This document shows, one piece after another, positions 17,617 to 27,300 of a stretch of 64,000 nt of DNA. Position numbers and translations under genes: made by a program. The DNA is from Janthinobacterium sp. B9-8. Lineage in GTDB: Bacteria > Pseudomonadota > Gammaproteobacteria > Burkholderiales > Chitinibacteraceae. Where the stretch lies: the NCBI RefSeq assembly GCF_000969645.2, contig NZ_CP014222.1:3971740-4035739 (forward strand). The letters are read 5' to 3'. Under the pieces are notes generated by a model. It searched no databases and was not told where the DNA came from. It saw only the letters and a program-made list of their open reading frames with translations. Numbering within the stretch: the stretch's first letter is position 1; every line of letters starts with the position of its first letter.

Positions 17617-19044
17617 CTACATTGTCAACAGCATGATGCTATGCGCAATGGTAAGAATGGGCGTGATTGAGGTATATCTACAGGCGTTTTCACCATGGGT
17701 GATCGGGCTCTGCTCGGGGTTTTTGCTGATTAATGGCTCTGGCTTGGTGAATACAACAGCTTTGGGTTTTGGCTGGGTGTGGCTTGCAGGGGTAATAGGC
17801 TTGGTCGCCACTGCTTGTAGCTGAGATGTGTTTTTAGGAGTACCCCAAACTAGCCCGCTATATGATTCAAGCATTTTCAGCGGCTTATAAAAGCTGCCAT
17901 TGAGCTGAGTTTTGGCCACCAAATGATCTCTAAAGTGCAGATATAAGCCGTTATCCGGCTTGGCGTTGGGGGCCGCTTGCCAGAATTGATCCAGCCCGCC
18001 TTGATAGGTCAGGCCAGTAATATCATACATGGCATTGCCGCAGGTAATAGTCGGCGCGCCGTGATGTAGGGCAGATAAACCTACGGTGCTGTTCACCACC
18101 ACCACGCCGCGTACATGATTAAGCAAGGTGGGTAAGTGTTGATCATGGATATACAGCACCCGTGTTGCTACTTTGGCCTGACGGGCCAGCTTTGTGATCA
18201 GCCCAGTGTAATCCCGATAGCCTCTGTCCATTGGATGATGCTTAAAAACAAGTAGCGTGTCTTTGGGCGCATGTTGGGCAAAGGAGAGCAGCGTGCTTTC
18301 AATAAAGTGCTCTACACCATCAAAACCTGCATGCACGGTGATTTGCGAATCATTAAATACCTGCAAGGGCGCTAGAAAAAATTGCCTATCCCAATGGGTG
18401 ATCAGCTCTTCTTGAATACCGCGCTCTGCCCAGCGATGCCATTGTTTGCGCCGCGCCGAGCGCATCCATGGGAAAAGCTCAAGCAGCGATAAAGGGCGGT
18501 GGTGCTGATAATGTCTAAAGAAAACTTTGCCTAAGGCCGCAATGCTGCCATACCAAAATCCAAACCAAATCATGGCCCAATACGCATTACCCACAGGCTG
18601 TTTTTTGGGGACAGGTGTTTTTTCCTGATAATCCGCAGGGTTGCGGGATAATTTGGAATAAGCATTTACGCCAAATCGCTCCAGCGTAATGTAATCAGGC
18701 CGCACATAACCTTCTTCAAATACGCCGATTTCTAAGCCATGCTTATCAGCAATAGCGTGCGCATCCTGATGAATGCGGCGGCAATCGCCAAATAATAAAA
18801 TGGCATCAATATCCAAGTGTTGAATAAGCGCCTCAAAATAGGCAGGCCAATCTTCCATCTTGCCTTGATAATTGATGGCATTGCGCGGATAAAAAAACCA
18901 ATCGCCGGCATTAAAATTAACTTTAAAAACTTCTGCCCCAGTATTGCGTAAATCTTTTGCCAGGCGGGCAAAGAATGTGGAAACCGGCCCTTGTAATAAC
19001 AGCACGCGTTTGCCAGCAAATGCCTGAATACCTTCATTAATCAT
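17617..19044 (-). CDS. kpsS: Capsule polysaccharide beta-Kdo transferase KpsS
   Basis: KpsS adds the first beta-Kdo to lyso-phosphatidylglycerol, starting the lipid linker of ABC-dependent capsules; it acts at the inner face of the inner membrane. The product (475 aa) has the family landmarks LLLQGPVSTFFARLA, FGDCRRIHQDA and FEEGYVRPDYITLERFGVN. The C-terminal GT-B half has KHHPMDRGYRDY and VVVNSTVGLSALHHGAPTI. The last roughly 80 residues, rich in Lys, Pro and Thr, extend beyond the usual KpsS end and look non-conserved. The start overlaps the kpsC stop by 4 nt (ATGA). Last gene of the capsule operon. Confidence 0.93.
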   Translation of the reverse strand: MINEGIQAFAGKRVLLLQGPVSTFFARLAKDLRNTGAEVFKVNFNAGDWFFYPRNAINYQGKMEDWPAYFEALIQHLDIDAILLFGDCRRIHQDAHAIADKHGLEIGVFEEGYVRPDYITLERFGVNAYSKLSRNPADYQEKTPVPKKQPVGNAYWAMIWFGFWYGSIAALGKVFFRHYQHHRPLSLLELFPWMRSARRKQWHRWAERGIQEELITHWDRQFFLAPLQVFNDSQITVHAGFDGVEHFIESTLLSFAQHAPKDTLLVFKHHPMDRGYRDYTGLITKLARQAKVATRVLYIHDQHLPTLLNHVRGVVVVNSTVGLSALHHGAPTITCGNAMYDITGLTYQGGLDQFWQAAPNAKPDNGLYLHFRDHLVAKTQLNGSFYKPLKMLESYSGLVWGTPKNTSQLQAVATKPITPASHTQPKPKAVVFTKPEPLISKNPEQSPITHGENACRYTSITPILTIAHSIMLLTM

Positions 19045-21128
19045 GATTTAAAAATCCAAGCTTTCGCCAATATATTAAGCTTGCGTAATTGGCGGCGTAC
19101 CAAGCCAACGCGCAGTTTTTCCAGCCCATTTTGGGCTTCAAGCGTATTGCGGGTTTGAATAATCTGCTGCAATACCGCCTCGCAGCAGGTGTAGCCTTTT
19201 AAAGCCCAATCCCAATACAGCGGGTAATCCAATAAGGTGCCTGCTACCAATTCATCGAGCGATAATTGCCGAGTGCGGCGGGCAAAGGCTGTCCCTTCGC
19301 TTAGTACATCTTTAGTTAGCCCCCAGCCCGCATAGAATGGCTGGCCATACACCACCACTCGCTTATTACGCAGCAGCGCATCAAAGCCGGTGAGAGAAGT
19401 CATGGTATGCACCACATCGCAGGCATCGATGCAGCTGACCACCGATAGCCTAGCCTCCACAAAATCGGCAAATTGCAGCGCCTGAGCCAGTGCCAGCTTG
19501 CCCGCCCGGTTACCAGACATCACATCGGGATGCGGTTTGTAGACAATAAATGCATCGGGATGCGCCGCTCTGGCCGCCTGCAGCAGGCCCAGATTGGTTT
19601 TAATATCGCTGCAACCATAGCGAATCGAAGCATCGTCTTCGACTTGGCCTGGCACCAGCACAACTTCTTTGCCAGTGCTGGGCCATTGGGCGATATCACG
19701 TGGTTCTAAATTATATTTACTGATGCCATGCTGAGTGATGAAGTGGCGTAAATGCTGGCTGCGCGTGCATTCTTCATCAGAAAATTGCGTGGTGTTTAAG
19801 ATGTGCTCCAAAGCAGAAGTTTGGCTAGGGTCAAAATAAATCCCCTGCTCATCTAGCACTAGCGACAGCGGGCGGATTAAATCTGAGCCTAAGCCCACCG
19901 AGCGCACAAAGCCATCCTCCATGCGTAGCAGCCGCGAGCCAGCTGAGGCCGCCAGCTCTGCCACACCTTTAGGCGCTTGCCGTCCCCAAAACACCAAGCA
20001 ATCCGCCGCTTGCAGCTTTAAGCCCGCCGCCTGAGCCGCATCTTTTACAAATAAAACTTGCCCAGCATGCAGCGATAACAGCGGCTTGATATTCACTGCC
20101 TTCCAGCGCCTAAAGCCCACACCAATCATTCGGCCAGAATAACGGTTGGCCATTTTTCGCTGCAAAATCAGCCAATCAATCACATCAAAAATAGTGCCGG
20201 GTTGATGATTCACTGGGTTTAAATAACGGCTGTAATGGAAATACGCCGCCGCAAATAATTCATCCACCGAGCGGTGCTGAGTACGGCGCGGGCAGGGTAG
20301 TCGATCGTCCGTCATGCCCCAGCCCGCATACCAAGGCATGCCAAATACACTGACCGGTTTCGCCGCTAGCAAAGCCTCGAAACCCATGGTGGACGTCACC
20401 ACATACACTTTATCCATCTGCTCAATAAGGCTCAGCGGATTAATCGCTTGGCGTAACACCACCGTGCGGGCATCATCTTGCACATGGCTTAAATAGCCCT
20501 GCTTGCGCCCTGACGTAACCTCTGGATGCGTCTTTACATAAACCGTAGCATCAGGATTTTCGGCGTAAGCCGAGGCCAGCATCTGGCTAAAACTAGCCGC
20601 ATTCGCACCACCCAAAACTACGCTCATATCGCCAGCAGTTTGATCAATCACCAGCACCCGCTGGTGGTCATCACCGCGCAGCAAAGCCAGATCCAACACC
20701 GGCGCATGATTGTATTTACTCAGCTGATGCTGCAGCAGCAAAGCCTTAGCCCGCGCCACATCCGCCGCGACATTCGCCAGCAAATCAGCTTTAGAATTCA
20801 GTAAACTTTCTAAAGCCGAAGGGCCGGTGCAATCGTAGTAAATACCCTCAGCATCGAGCACAAGAGCCAAAGGGGGGCTGTGCTCACCAGTGTTATGCGA
20901 GCGTAAGAAACCGTCTTCTAGTGCAAGAAAAGGAAGGCCAAGTTGAGCTGCTTTTGCTCTTGGTTTTTTGCTGCTTGGGCGTTTGCCCCAGCCTGCAAAT
21001 GCGTCTACTTGTTGAAGATTGATAGCTCTAATAGGACAGATTTCTGCGCCAACTAAAGCACTTAAACAAGGAATACGAAGAATGCCGCTGGAGTAAATGC
21101 CAATTCTATTAATATTTTTTACAGGCAT
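19041..21128 (-). CDS. kpsC: Capsule polysaccharide dual beta-Kdo transferase KpsC
   Basis: KpsC extends the poly-Kdo linker on phosphatidylglycerol using two fused transferase modules with alternating linkage specificity (GT99 and GT107 in E. coli). The 695-aa product shows the internal duplication directly: both halves contain an EDGF(L/V)RS box, an LVLD(A/E)xGIYxD box and a histidine-proline box (KTHPEV in the N-half, KPHPDV in the C-half). Both also have FGMPWYAGWGMT or YGQPFYAGWGLT. It overlaps kpsF by 1 nt and kpsS by 4 nt. Confidence 0.96.
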   Translation of the reverse strand: MPVKNINRIGIYSSGILRIPCLSALVGAEICPIRAINLQQVDAFAGWGKRPSSKKPRAKAAQLGLPFLALEDGFLRSHNTGEHSPPLALVLDAEGIYYDCTGPSALESLLNSKADLLANVAADVARAKALLLQHQLSKYNHAPVLDLALLRGDDHQRVLVIDQTAGDMSVVLGGANAASFSQMLASAYAENPDATVYVKTHPEVTSGRKQGYLSHVQDDARTVVLRQAINPLSLIEQMDKVYVVTSTMGFEALLAAKPVSVFGMPWYAGWGMTDDRLPCPRRTQHRSVDELFAAAYFHYSRYLNPVNHQPGTIFDVIDWLILQRKMANRYSGRMIGVGFRRWKAVNIKPLLSLHAGQVLFVKDAAQAAGLKLQAADCLVFWGRQAPKGVAELAASAGSRLLRMEDGFVRSVGLGSDLIRPLSLVLDEQGIYFDPSQTSALEHILNTTQFSDEECTRSQHLRHFITQHGISKYNLEPRDIAQWPSTGKEVVLVPGQVEDDASIRYGCSDIKTNLGLLQAARAAHPDAFIVYKPHPDVMSGNRAGKLALAQALQFADFVEARLSVVSCIDACDVVHTMTSLTGFDALLRNKRVVVYGQPFYAGWGLTKDVLSEGTAFARRTRQLSLDELVAGTLLDYPLYWDWALKGYTCCEAVLQQIIQTRNTLEAQNGLEKLRVGLVRRQLRKLNILAKAWIFKS

Positions 21129-22075
21129 TAATTATCTATATCGAAAATCTGCAAGATTCCAACGACCTTATTCATATTATTTTTAACCACTAATGCATTC
21201 ACTTTTGCGATGCGAATACGTTCTTCCGCATCTACAAAACGTTCATCAGGTGAGGCGCATTTAGGATTTTTACTCATGATGTGTGCTGCTTTGACTTGCT
21301 TGTAATCAAGATCAGAATCAAAGGCACGCCTTATATCGCCATCGGTAATGATGCCCAGCAGCTCATCGTTTTCCATCACTAAAGCCAAGCCTAAGCGCCC
21401 GCTGTTAATGATATGCACCACATCTCTGAACGAGTCTTCCTGCTGGCAAACCGGCAAATTATCTTTACGCATTACATCCGCAACACGGGTCAGCAGGCGG
21501 CGGCCTAAGCTGCCGCCGGGGTGGAAGCGCGCAAAGTCTTCAATCTGAAAGTCATACTTTGTGGATAAAACAATCGCCAGTGCATCACCCATCACTAAAG
21601 TTGCAGTGGTAGAGCAAGTTGGGGCTAGGTTGTTATTACAGGCTTCTCGTTCTACAGAAATATCCAGTACTACGTCGGCGTGTTTGGCGAGGGTGGATTT
21701 CATTTTGCCGGTCATGGCAATCACGCGGTTTTCTTGATGCACTAAGAATGGCAGCAGGCGAATCAGTTCTTCTGTTTCGCCACTATTAGAGATCATCAGC
21801 ACCGCGTCTGATGGTTGAATCATGCCCAGATCGCCATGAAAAGCCTCACCGGGGTGAACAAAAAATGCTGCAGTTCCGGTAGATGCCATACTTGCCGCAA
21901 TCTTTTTTCCGATCAAGCCCGATTTGCCCATGCCCACCACGACCACCCGGCCCTTGGCATTTAAAATAATATCAATGGCTTTTTGAAAGCTTCCGTCAAT
22001 TCGATCCGCCATTGCACTAAGGGCTTGAATCTCAATTGCCACGATATTTTTAGCTTGTGAAATAACTGCAGTCAT
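21128..22075 (-). CDS. kpsF: D-arabinose-5-phosphate isomerase KpsF/KdsD
   Basis: Converts ribulose-5-P to arabinose-5-P, the first committed step to Kdo. The 315-aa product has an N-terminal SIS sugar-isomerase domain (about 30-175, with VVVGMGKSGLIGKKIAASMA and ISNSGETEELIRLL) and two CBS domains (about 200-315). Location inside the capsule operon favours the kpsF name; a separate housekeeping kdsD may exist elsewhere (inferred). Confidence 0.95.
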   Translation of the reverse strand: MTAVISQAKNIVAIEIQALSAMADRIDGSFQKAIDIILNAKGRVVVVGMGKSGLIGKKIAASMASTGTAAFFVHPGEAFHGDLGMIQPSDAVLMISNSGETEELIRLLPFLVHQENRVIAMTGKMKSTLAKHADVVLDISVEREACNNNLAPTCSTTATLVMGDALAIVLSTKYDFQIEDFARFHPGGSLGRRLLTRVADVMRKDNLPVCQQEDSFRDVVHIINSGRLGLALVMENDELLGIITDGDIRRAFDSDLDYKQVKAAHIMSKNPKCASPDERFVDAEERIRIAKVNALVVKNNMNKVVGILQIFDIDN

Positions 22076-22096
22076 TTTGGTTCTCTATTTAATGTA

Positions 22097-23389
22097 TTAC
22101 TGCGTAATGCCATTCATAACGGTAGAAAAGCCTTTGGCAGTGCCAAATACATCTTCTTTGCCTTGGGCTAGCAAAATCATATCGGCCAATTCTCTGAATG
22201 CACCTGCTCCACCTTGCGTTTTTAATTCGTGGCTAGCTTTGGCTTTTACATAAGAGGGTGCATCTGCCACCGCGAAGGAGAGGCCACATACCTCGAATGC
22301 AGGCAGATCAATACTGTCGTCACCGACGCAAACGGTTTGGTGCACTTGGGCATGGGCTTGTGCCATTAGCTCAAAGCAGGCGCGTGCTTTGTCCTTTACG
22401 CCAAACTGATGCAAGGTCACACCTAAATCTGCGACACGTTTACGCAAGGTGGCTGAGTCTCGGCCTGATAACACCGCCACCCGAATGCCGCTTTCCTCCA
22501 GTAAGCGAATGCCTAGGCCGTCACGCACATGAAAACGTTTCAGGCATTCACCTGTCGCGTCGTAATACAAGCCACCATCTGTAAGCACGCCATCCACATC
22601 GGTAATCACCAGCTTGGTTTCTGCTAGCGAGGGCTGACGCTGCGTTGGTAAGCGAGCCATGATCGCCCTTACATGTGCCAAGCATTCTGGCGTATCAACA
22701 CCCGGGCCCGTTGGCTCTACTTCAAAAGCACGGATGCGTAAGCCCGCAGCCAGCAGGCGCAATTGCTCTAATTTTTCTGCTTGCTCAAGCATGGTTTGTG
22801 GCAATTGGGCGTAAGCCTCCAGTACTTCACGTCGATAGGCATACACGCCCACATGCTTCAGATAGCAGGCGCTGCTCTCGTCATCACGGGGATAAGGAAT
22901 GGGCGCGCGGCTAAAGTAGAGCGCATCGCCATTGCTGGCGAGCACCACTTTTACCGTATTGGGATTACTGGCTTCTTTATGAGGAATAGGGTGGCAGAGT
23001 GTGCCGACTTGCACCGTTTCATCGGCGCACATTCCCGCCGCCAGTTTTGCAATATCAGCGGAGCGTACTAATGGCTCATCGCCCTGTAAGTTGATATAAA
23101 TATCTGCATCGATCTGGCGCATGACTTCAGTAAGGCGATCTGTACCTGATGGATGATCGGGCGAGGTCATTACATATTCCCCTCCAAACAGCTGTATTGC
23201 ATCGGCGACGCGTACATCATCAGTAGCAATCAGCACTTTATGGATATGCGGCACTTTAAGTGCCTGCTCATACACATGCTGCACCATTGGCTTACCCAGA
23301 ATATCGGCTAATGGCTTGCCCGGTAAGCGGCTAGAGCCATAGCGGGCAGGAATCACAATAACCAGACGTTTTGCAGTTAAATCATTCAA
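22097..23389 (-). CDS. Fused CMP-Kdo synthetase (KdsB) and Kdo-8-phosphate phosphatase (KdsC)
   Basis: A 430-aa two-enzyme fusion. Residues 1 to about 250 are KdsB: the cytidylyltransferase signature IPARYGSSRLPGKPL is at 12-26, with NLQGDEPL and a C-terminal EKLEQLRLL segment. Residues about 258-425 are KdsC, a HAD phosphatase with VITDVDGVLTDGGLYYD and, later, VCVGDDSIDLPAFEVCGLSFAVADA. KdsC makes free Kdo from Kdo-8-P, and KdsB activates it with CTP, so the fusion joins consecutive steps. The linker RLPTQRQPSLAET looks flexible. Both active-site sets appear intact. It lies between kdsA and kpsF. Confidence 0.93.
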   Translation of the reverse strand: MNDLTAKRLVIVIPARYGSSRLPGKPLADILGKPMVQHVYEQALKVPHIHKVLIATDDVRVADAIQLFGGEYVMTSPDHPSGTDRLTEVMRQIDADIYINLQGDEPLVRSADIAKLAAGMCADETVQVGTLCHPIPHKEASNPNTVKVVLASNGDALYFSRAPIPYPRDDESSACYLKHVGVYAYRREVLEAYAQLPQTMLEQAEKLEQLRLLAAGLRIRAFEVEPTGPGVDTPECLAHVRAIMARLPTQRQPSLAETKLVITDVDGVLTDGGLYYDATGECLKRFHVRDGLGIRLLEESGIRVAVLSGRDSATLRKRVADLGVTLHQFGVKDKARACFELMAQAHAQVHQTVCVGDDSIDLPAFEVCGLSFAVADAPSYVKAKASHELKTQGGAGAFRELADMILLAQGKEDVFGTAKGFSTVMNGITQ

Positions 23390-23405
23390 AGCAGGGCTCT
23401 CTTAA

Positions 23406-24239
23406 TTAAGCAATATGCAGGGGAGCAAAAGATTTCACCAAATCGTCCACAGCCTTAATTTGCGTAAGGAAAGGCTCTAACTGATCTAATGGCAAGGCGC
23501 TTGGACCATCGCATTTTGCTTGATCAGGATTGGGATGCGCTTCTAGGAAAAGCCCCGCCAAACCGACCGCCATACCTGCACGGGCCAGCTCCAAAACTTG
23601 CGCCCTGCGCCCACCGGAAGCCGCGCCCATAGCATCGCGTTGTTGTAAGGAATGAGTTACATCAAAAATGATCGGCAAGTCATTGCAAACCTTTTTCATC
23701 ACCCCAAAGCCCAGCATATCCACCACTAGATTGTCATAACCAAAGCAAGTGCCACGATCACAAAGAATCAGTTGCTCATTGCCTGCTTCTTTAAATTTAT
23801 CAACGATATTAAGTACTTGAGAAGGGCTTAAAAACTGTGGCTTCTTGATGTTGATGATGCGGCCAGTCTTCGCCAAGGCCACCACCAGATCAGTTTGCCG
23901 TGCCAAAAATGCCGGTAATTGCAGAATATCTACCACCTCTGCCACCGGCTGAGCCTGCCAAGGCTCGTGCACATCTGTAAGCATAGGTACGCCAAACTCA
24001 GCCTTCACCGCCTCAAAAATCCGCAAACCTTCCTCCAAACCCGGCCCGCGATAGGAGTGAATTGAAGAGCGATTGGCTTTATCAAAACTCGCTTTAAAGA
24101 CGTAAGGAATCCCCAGTTTTTGCGTAACCCTTATATATTCAGCGCAGGTTTTAAGTGCGAAATCTTTGGACTCTAGGACGTTGATGCCGCCGAAGAGGGT
24201 AAAAGGGGCGCTATTCTTAATAGTGGTAAAATTATTCAT
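23406..24239 (-). CDS. kdsA: 3-deoxy-D-manno-octulosonate 8-phosphate synthase
   Basis: Condenses PEP with arabinose-5-P to give Kdo-8-P. The 277-aa product has GGINVLES near the N-terminus, KASFDKANRSSIHSYRGPG, and the IKKPQFLSP and DVTHSLQ motifs. Asn rather than Cys in the GGxNVLES box is the mark of the metal-independent KdsA class (family knowledge). It makes substrate for the downstream KdsB/C fusion. No strong Shine-Dalgarno precedes the ATG, and a 23-bp palindrome lies in the 102-bp gap before it. Confidence 0.96.
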   Translation of the reverse strand: MNNFTTIKNSAPFTLFGGINVLESKDFALKTCAEYIRVTQKLGIPYVFKASFDKANRSSIHSYRGPGLEEGLRIFEAVKAEFGVPMLTDVHEPWQAQPVAEVVDILQLPAFLARQTDLVVALAKTGRIINIKKPQFLSPSQVLNIVDKFKEAGNEQLILCDRGTCFGYDNLVVDMLGFGVMKKVCNDLPIIFDVTHSLQQRDAMGAASGGRRAQVLELARAGMAVGLAGLFLEAHPNPDQAKCDGPSALPLDQLEPFLTQIKAVDDLVKSFAPLHIA

Positions 24240-24308
24240 TGTCAGAGAGCCGTTACTAAAAAATATTAATCATAAATCATGTATTTAATGAGGATGTATA
24301 TGTGGTTT

Positions 24309-24331
24309 GGCCACTACAATTTGTAGTGGCC
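24309..24331. other. Hairpin in the gap between the 1183-aa gene and kdsA
   Basis: Perfect 11-bp arms GGCCACTACAA / TTGTAGTGGCC around a single base. It starts 11 nt past the stop of the upstream capsule gene. The T-rich side falls on the plus strand, so it is not a classical terminator for the leftward operon; it could be an attenuator or processing site setting the ratio of kdsA-kpsS to the upstream genes (inferred). Confidence 0.45.
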
Positions 24332-24341
24332 ATTTGTATTT

Positions 24342-27300
24342 TTAATGAATATATTTTTTATTTGAAATAATGCTTAGTAGCAATTTATGCATTACTGCAC
24401 CTGTGGCATTCTTCCCAAACAAGTGCTGCAAAGGTCGGAGAATTACATGTTGACTATCTGCGAAGAATCTATCCGGACGCTCTATTAGTTTAATTCTACG
24501 TTTTTCTTTATTTGTTAGGCTTGAATTTTTGTTAATGGTTGGCTTAGCAGAATGATTGATAGTAATTTCAGGCGCTGTTGTTGTGCTTGTAATTCTGTCT
24601 GCTACAACATTTGTTTGTATCAAATATTTTTTATAAGCAGCAATGGCGCCTTCTTTCCATTTTGATTCTGATATTAGCCGCTCATAAATTTGTCGGTTTA
24701 GTTTTCCTGATTTGTCTAGATAAGGACTAGGATCTGAAATTACATTAAATTCGGCTCCAGCAAATAAATTTTCCAGAATCAACCCTTGAAATATTTGCAT
24801 GTCATGTTCATTCGGCGTGCGAGATGTTTGCAATAATGGATATGACGAAATAGCTGGTGAAAGCTCAAAAGCATCTTTGTCTAGACTACCAAATGTTGAT
24901 TTCCAGTCTTTTGCAAATTGTAATGCTCCCTGATGTAGCTGGCGTATAAATGCTACACGATCTTTTTCGTTAGAAACCTCTAAGAAATTAGCAATTAAAT
25001 CACCTTTATTATTTTCCTCATAGCATACTAAGCTTGCCTCTTCTGAGGAAAGTAAGCTTTCTAAAAGAGGAATATAATTATTCGTATCATGCCTGATTGA
25101 TGATCTTTGATTGTCAAAACTGGCTAGCCATCCTTCAAAGGTTTCATCCTTAAAGGTATGTATCACATAATCATGAGTTAATACATATAAACCGTGATAG
25201 TTAATCCCTGTTAATTCGGTCATTTTTCGTTGCATTGTACCTGAATAACCGATATCAATTAATGCGGATTTCATATTTGGATCAGTTATGCCAATTTCAG
25301 AAAGATAGCGAAGGTATGTTTTCTTTTCCTTTTGTGATTGGTTTTCAATTTCCGGCATAAACGCATTGATTACTTTATTTACTAATGGAATGTCACGTGG
25401 GTAACTAACTTTTGATTTACCATCAGCTCGTAAACCTAGATCTATTAGTTTCTCTGCTGATAAATCAGAAGCAGATAATCCAAATCTAGAGCTTAATAAT
25501 TCATTTAATGGCATAGTACCAAAGTTCAAGGTCGCTATTTCTTTCACTGCACTTGGATTTCCAGCAAGGGCAGGGACAACTGCTGATCGTCTAGAGCAAT
25601 ATAAATATTGAGCCTCAGGCAATCCATCATTATCATCTTTTAATATTTCATAAACACGCATTGGCAAATATGCATCGCGTGCTAAGAAATATGCATTATC
25701 TGCTTTTAAAGCTTTTAAACGACGTTGTACCCATTGAGTATACCCAACTACAAATGGGCCAAGCATGGCGTATCCAAAGTCAAATAAATTGGCATCAACA
25801 GCACTTTCTTTATTATACCCAGTATTGGGGGAAGAGAAAAAACGATTAGCGGTAAGCCCAATTACAGCAGAAGACATAGCATTAAGTGATGCCAATGGTG
25901 CTGCATACATTTTGCCAAGTGCAGTTTGTTTCAATAAGTCGATAGATTTAGGAATTATTAATGTTTTAATCCCATGTCGTGATGCCATTTCACCATCTGC
26001 ACGATTATTATCTCCTATATGGAGTAATGTTTCTGATTTTGGGAATTGTCGACGAACTTGAGATAAATAATGCGGGTACATTGTCCCATCTTCTTTCCGT
26101 ATGCGGAGCTCAGAAGAAACAAGAAGTATGTCATAGTTTGTAAGGCCGTTTTTTCTTAGGATTTCTTCAATAATCTCTTGTGAAAAATAAATATCTGTAA
26201 TAATTGAGCGCGGCTTTCCAAAACACCCAGCCATACGCCAAGTACGTAACATTCCATTCTTTGGTTGAATAAAATTCAACTCTGCTTTTATCTCTGTTTC
26301 TTTTATCTGAGAGACAATGTGTGGCTCTAGTCCAGAAATTCTTTCAAATTGATGATATATTTCATCAAATGTGATCTCAATTCTATGGTTATGTTCAGAA
26401 CGTGCTAAACGTTCAGCTTCTCGACGTAAGTGATGAAAAGGAATATATATGTTTTTTGTTATTTTTCTTACAATTGGTTCTATTGCTTGAAATAGCTCAT
26501 GGGGCTGGATAAATGGACGCTGAACTAATGTGTCAAATAAATCCCAGCTAATTGCATCTGCAAAACAAATATTGAGTAATGCAGGATTTGGCGTGGTTTT
26601 TATTTGCTTATTTTCAAGTTCGCGTGACCATATTTTCCATTGTGAATTATTTTTAAGGTCTTTGAAAACTTCATCTAGATTTTTTTGTACAGGAAGAGCG
26701 TCAATTCCAATGCACCCATTTCTAACATTATTTACAATAGTAGATATTAAAGAGTAATGAGCTGCACCATTGTCGATAACTGTTTTTCGAACATGATGCA
26801 ATCTAGTTAGAAGGAAAAATAGGACAGGGAGGAAAATTTCTCCATTATGATCCTTGAATGTATTTTCTATATTTTCAAGGCTACATGTTGAGAATGCATT
26901 TATGTGAGATTTACCTGCGCTAATTACAGGTATATCAAAAAACATTGCCTGATATGCCAATGAACTAGAAACGGTAACAATTGCATCCATATGCACAAGT
27001 AAAGCTTGTGATGCATTGGGTACTTTTTTTGATTCTGGCAGGTATACTAGATTACTGTACTCTCGTTTTAGACGGGCCAGTACTGGACTTGTTAGTAGTT
27101 CAGTGTAAGCAAGGTGTTCAGTAACAACTACACCCCAATTTTTTGGGGTCTTTGAAAGTACATCTTCTAGGAATTCTAATTGAGAGTTATATTCACTACA
27201 CGCATCAAATGCATAATATCCATCTACTTGTAGCGGACAAAGAATCAGCTTATCAAAACGATGTTGCCAAGGTTCGATATTTAACCATAGTGGGTCGTGA

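Noticed and set aside
17555..17824. 89-codon plus-strand frame at the kpsS 3' end
   Set aside because: It starts inside the 17531-17574 hairpin and runs antisense to kpsS, with no independent signals.
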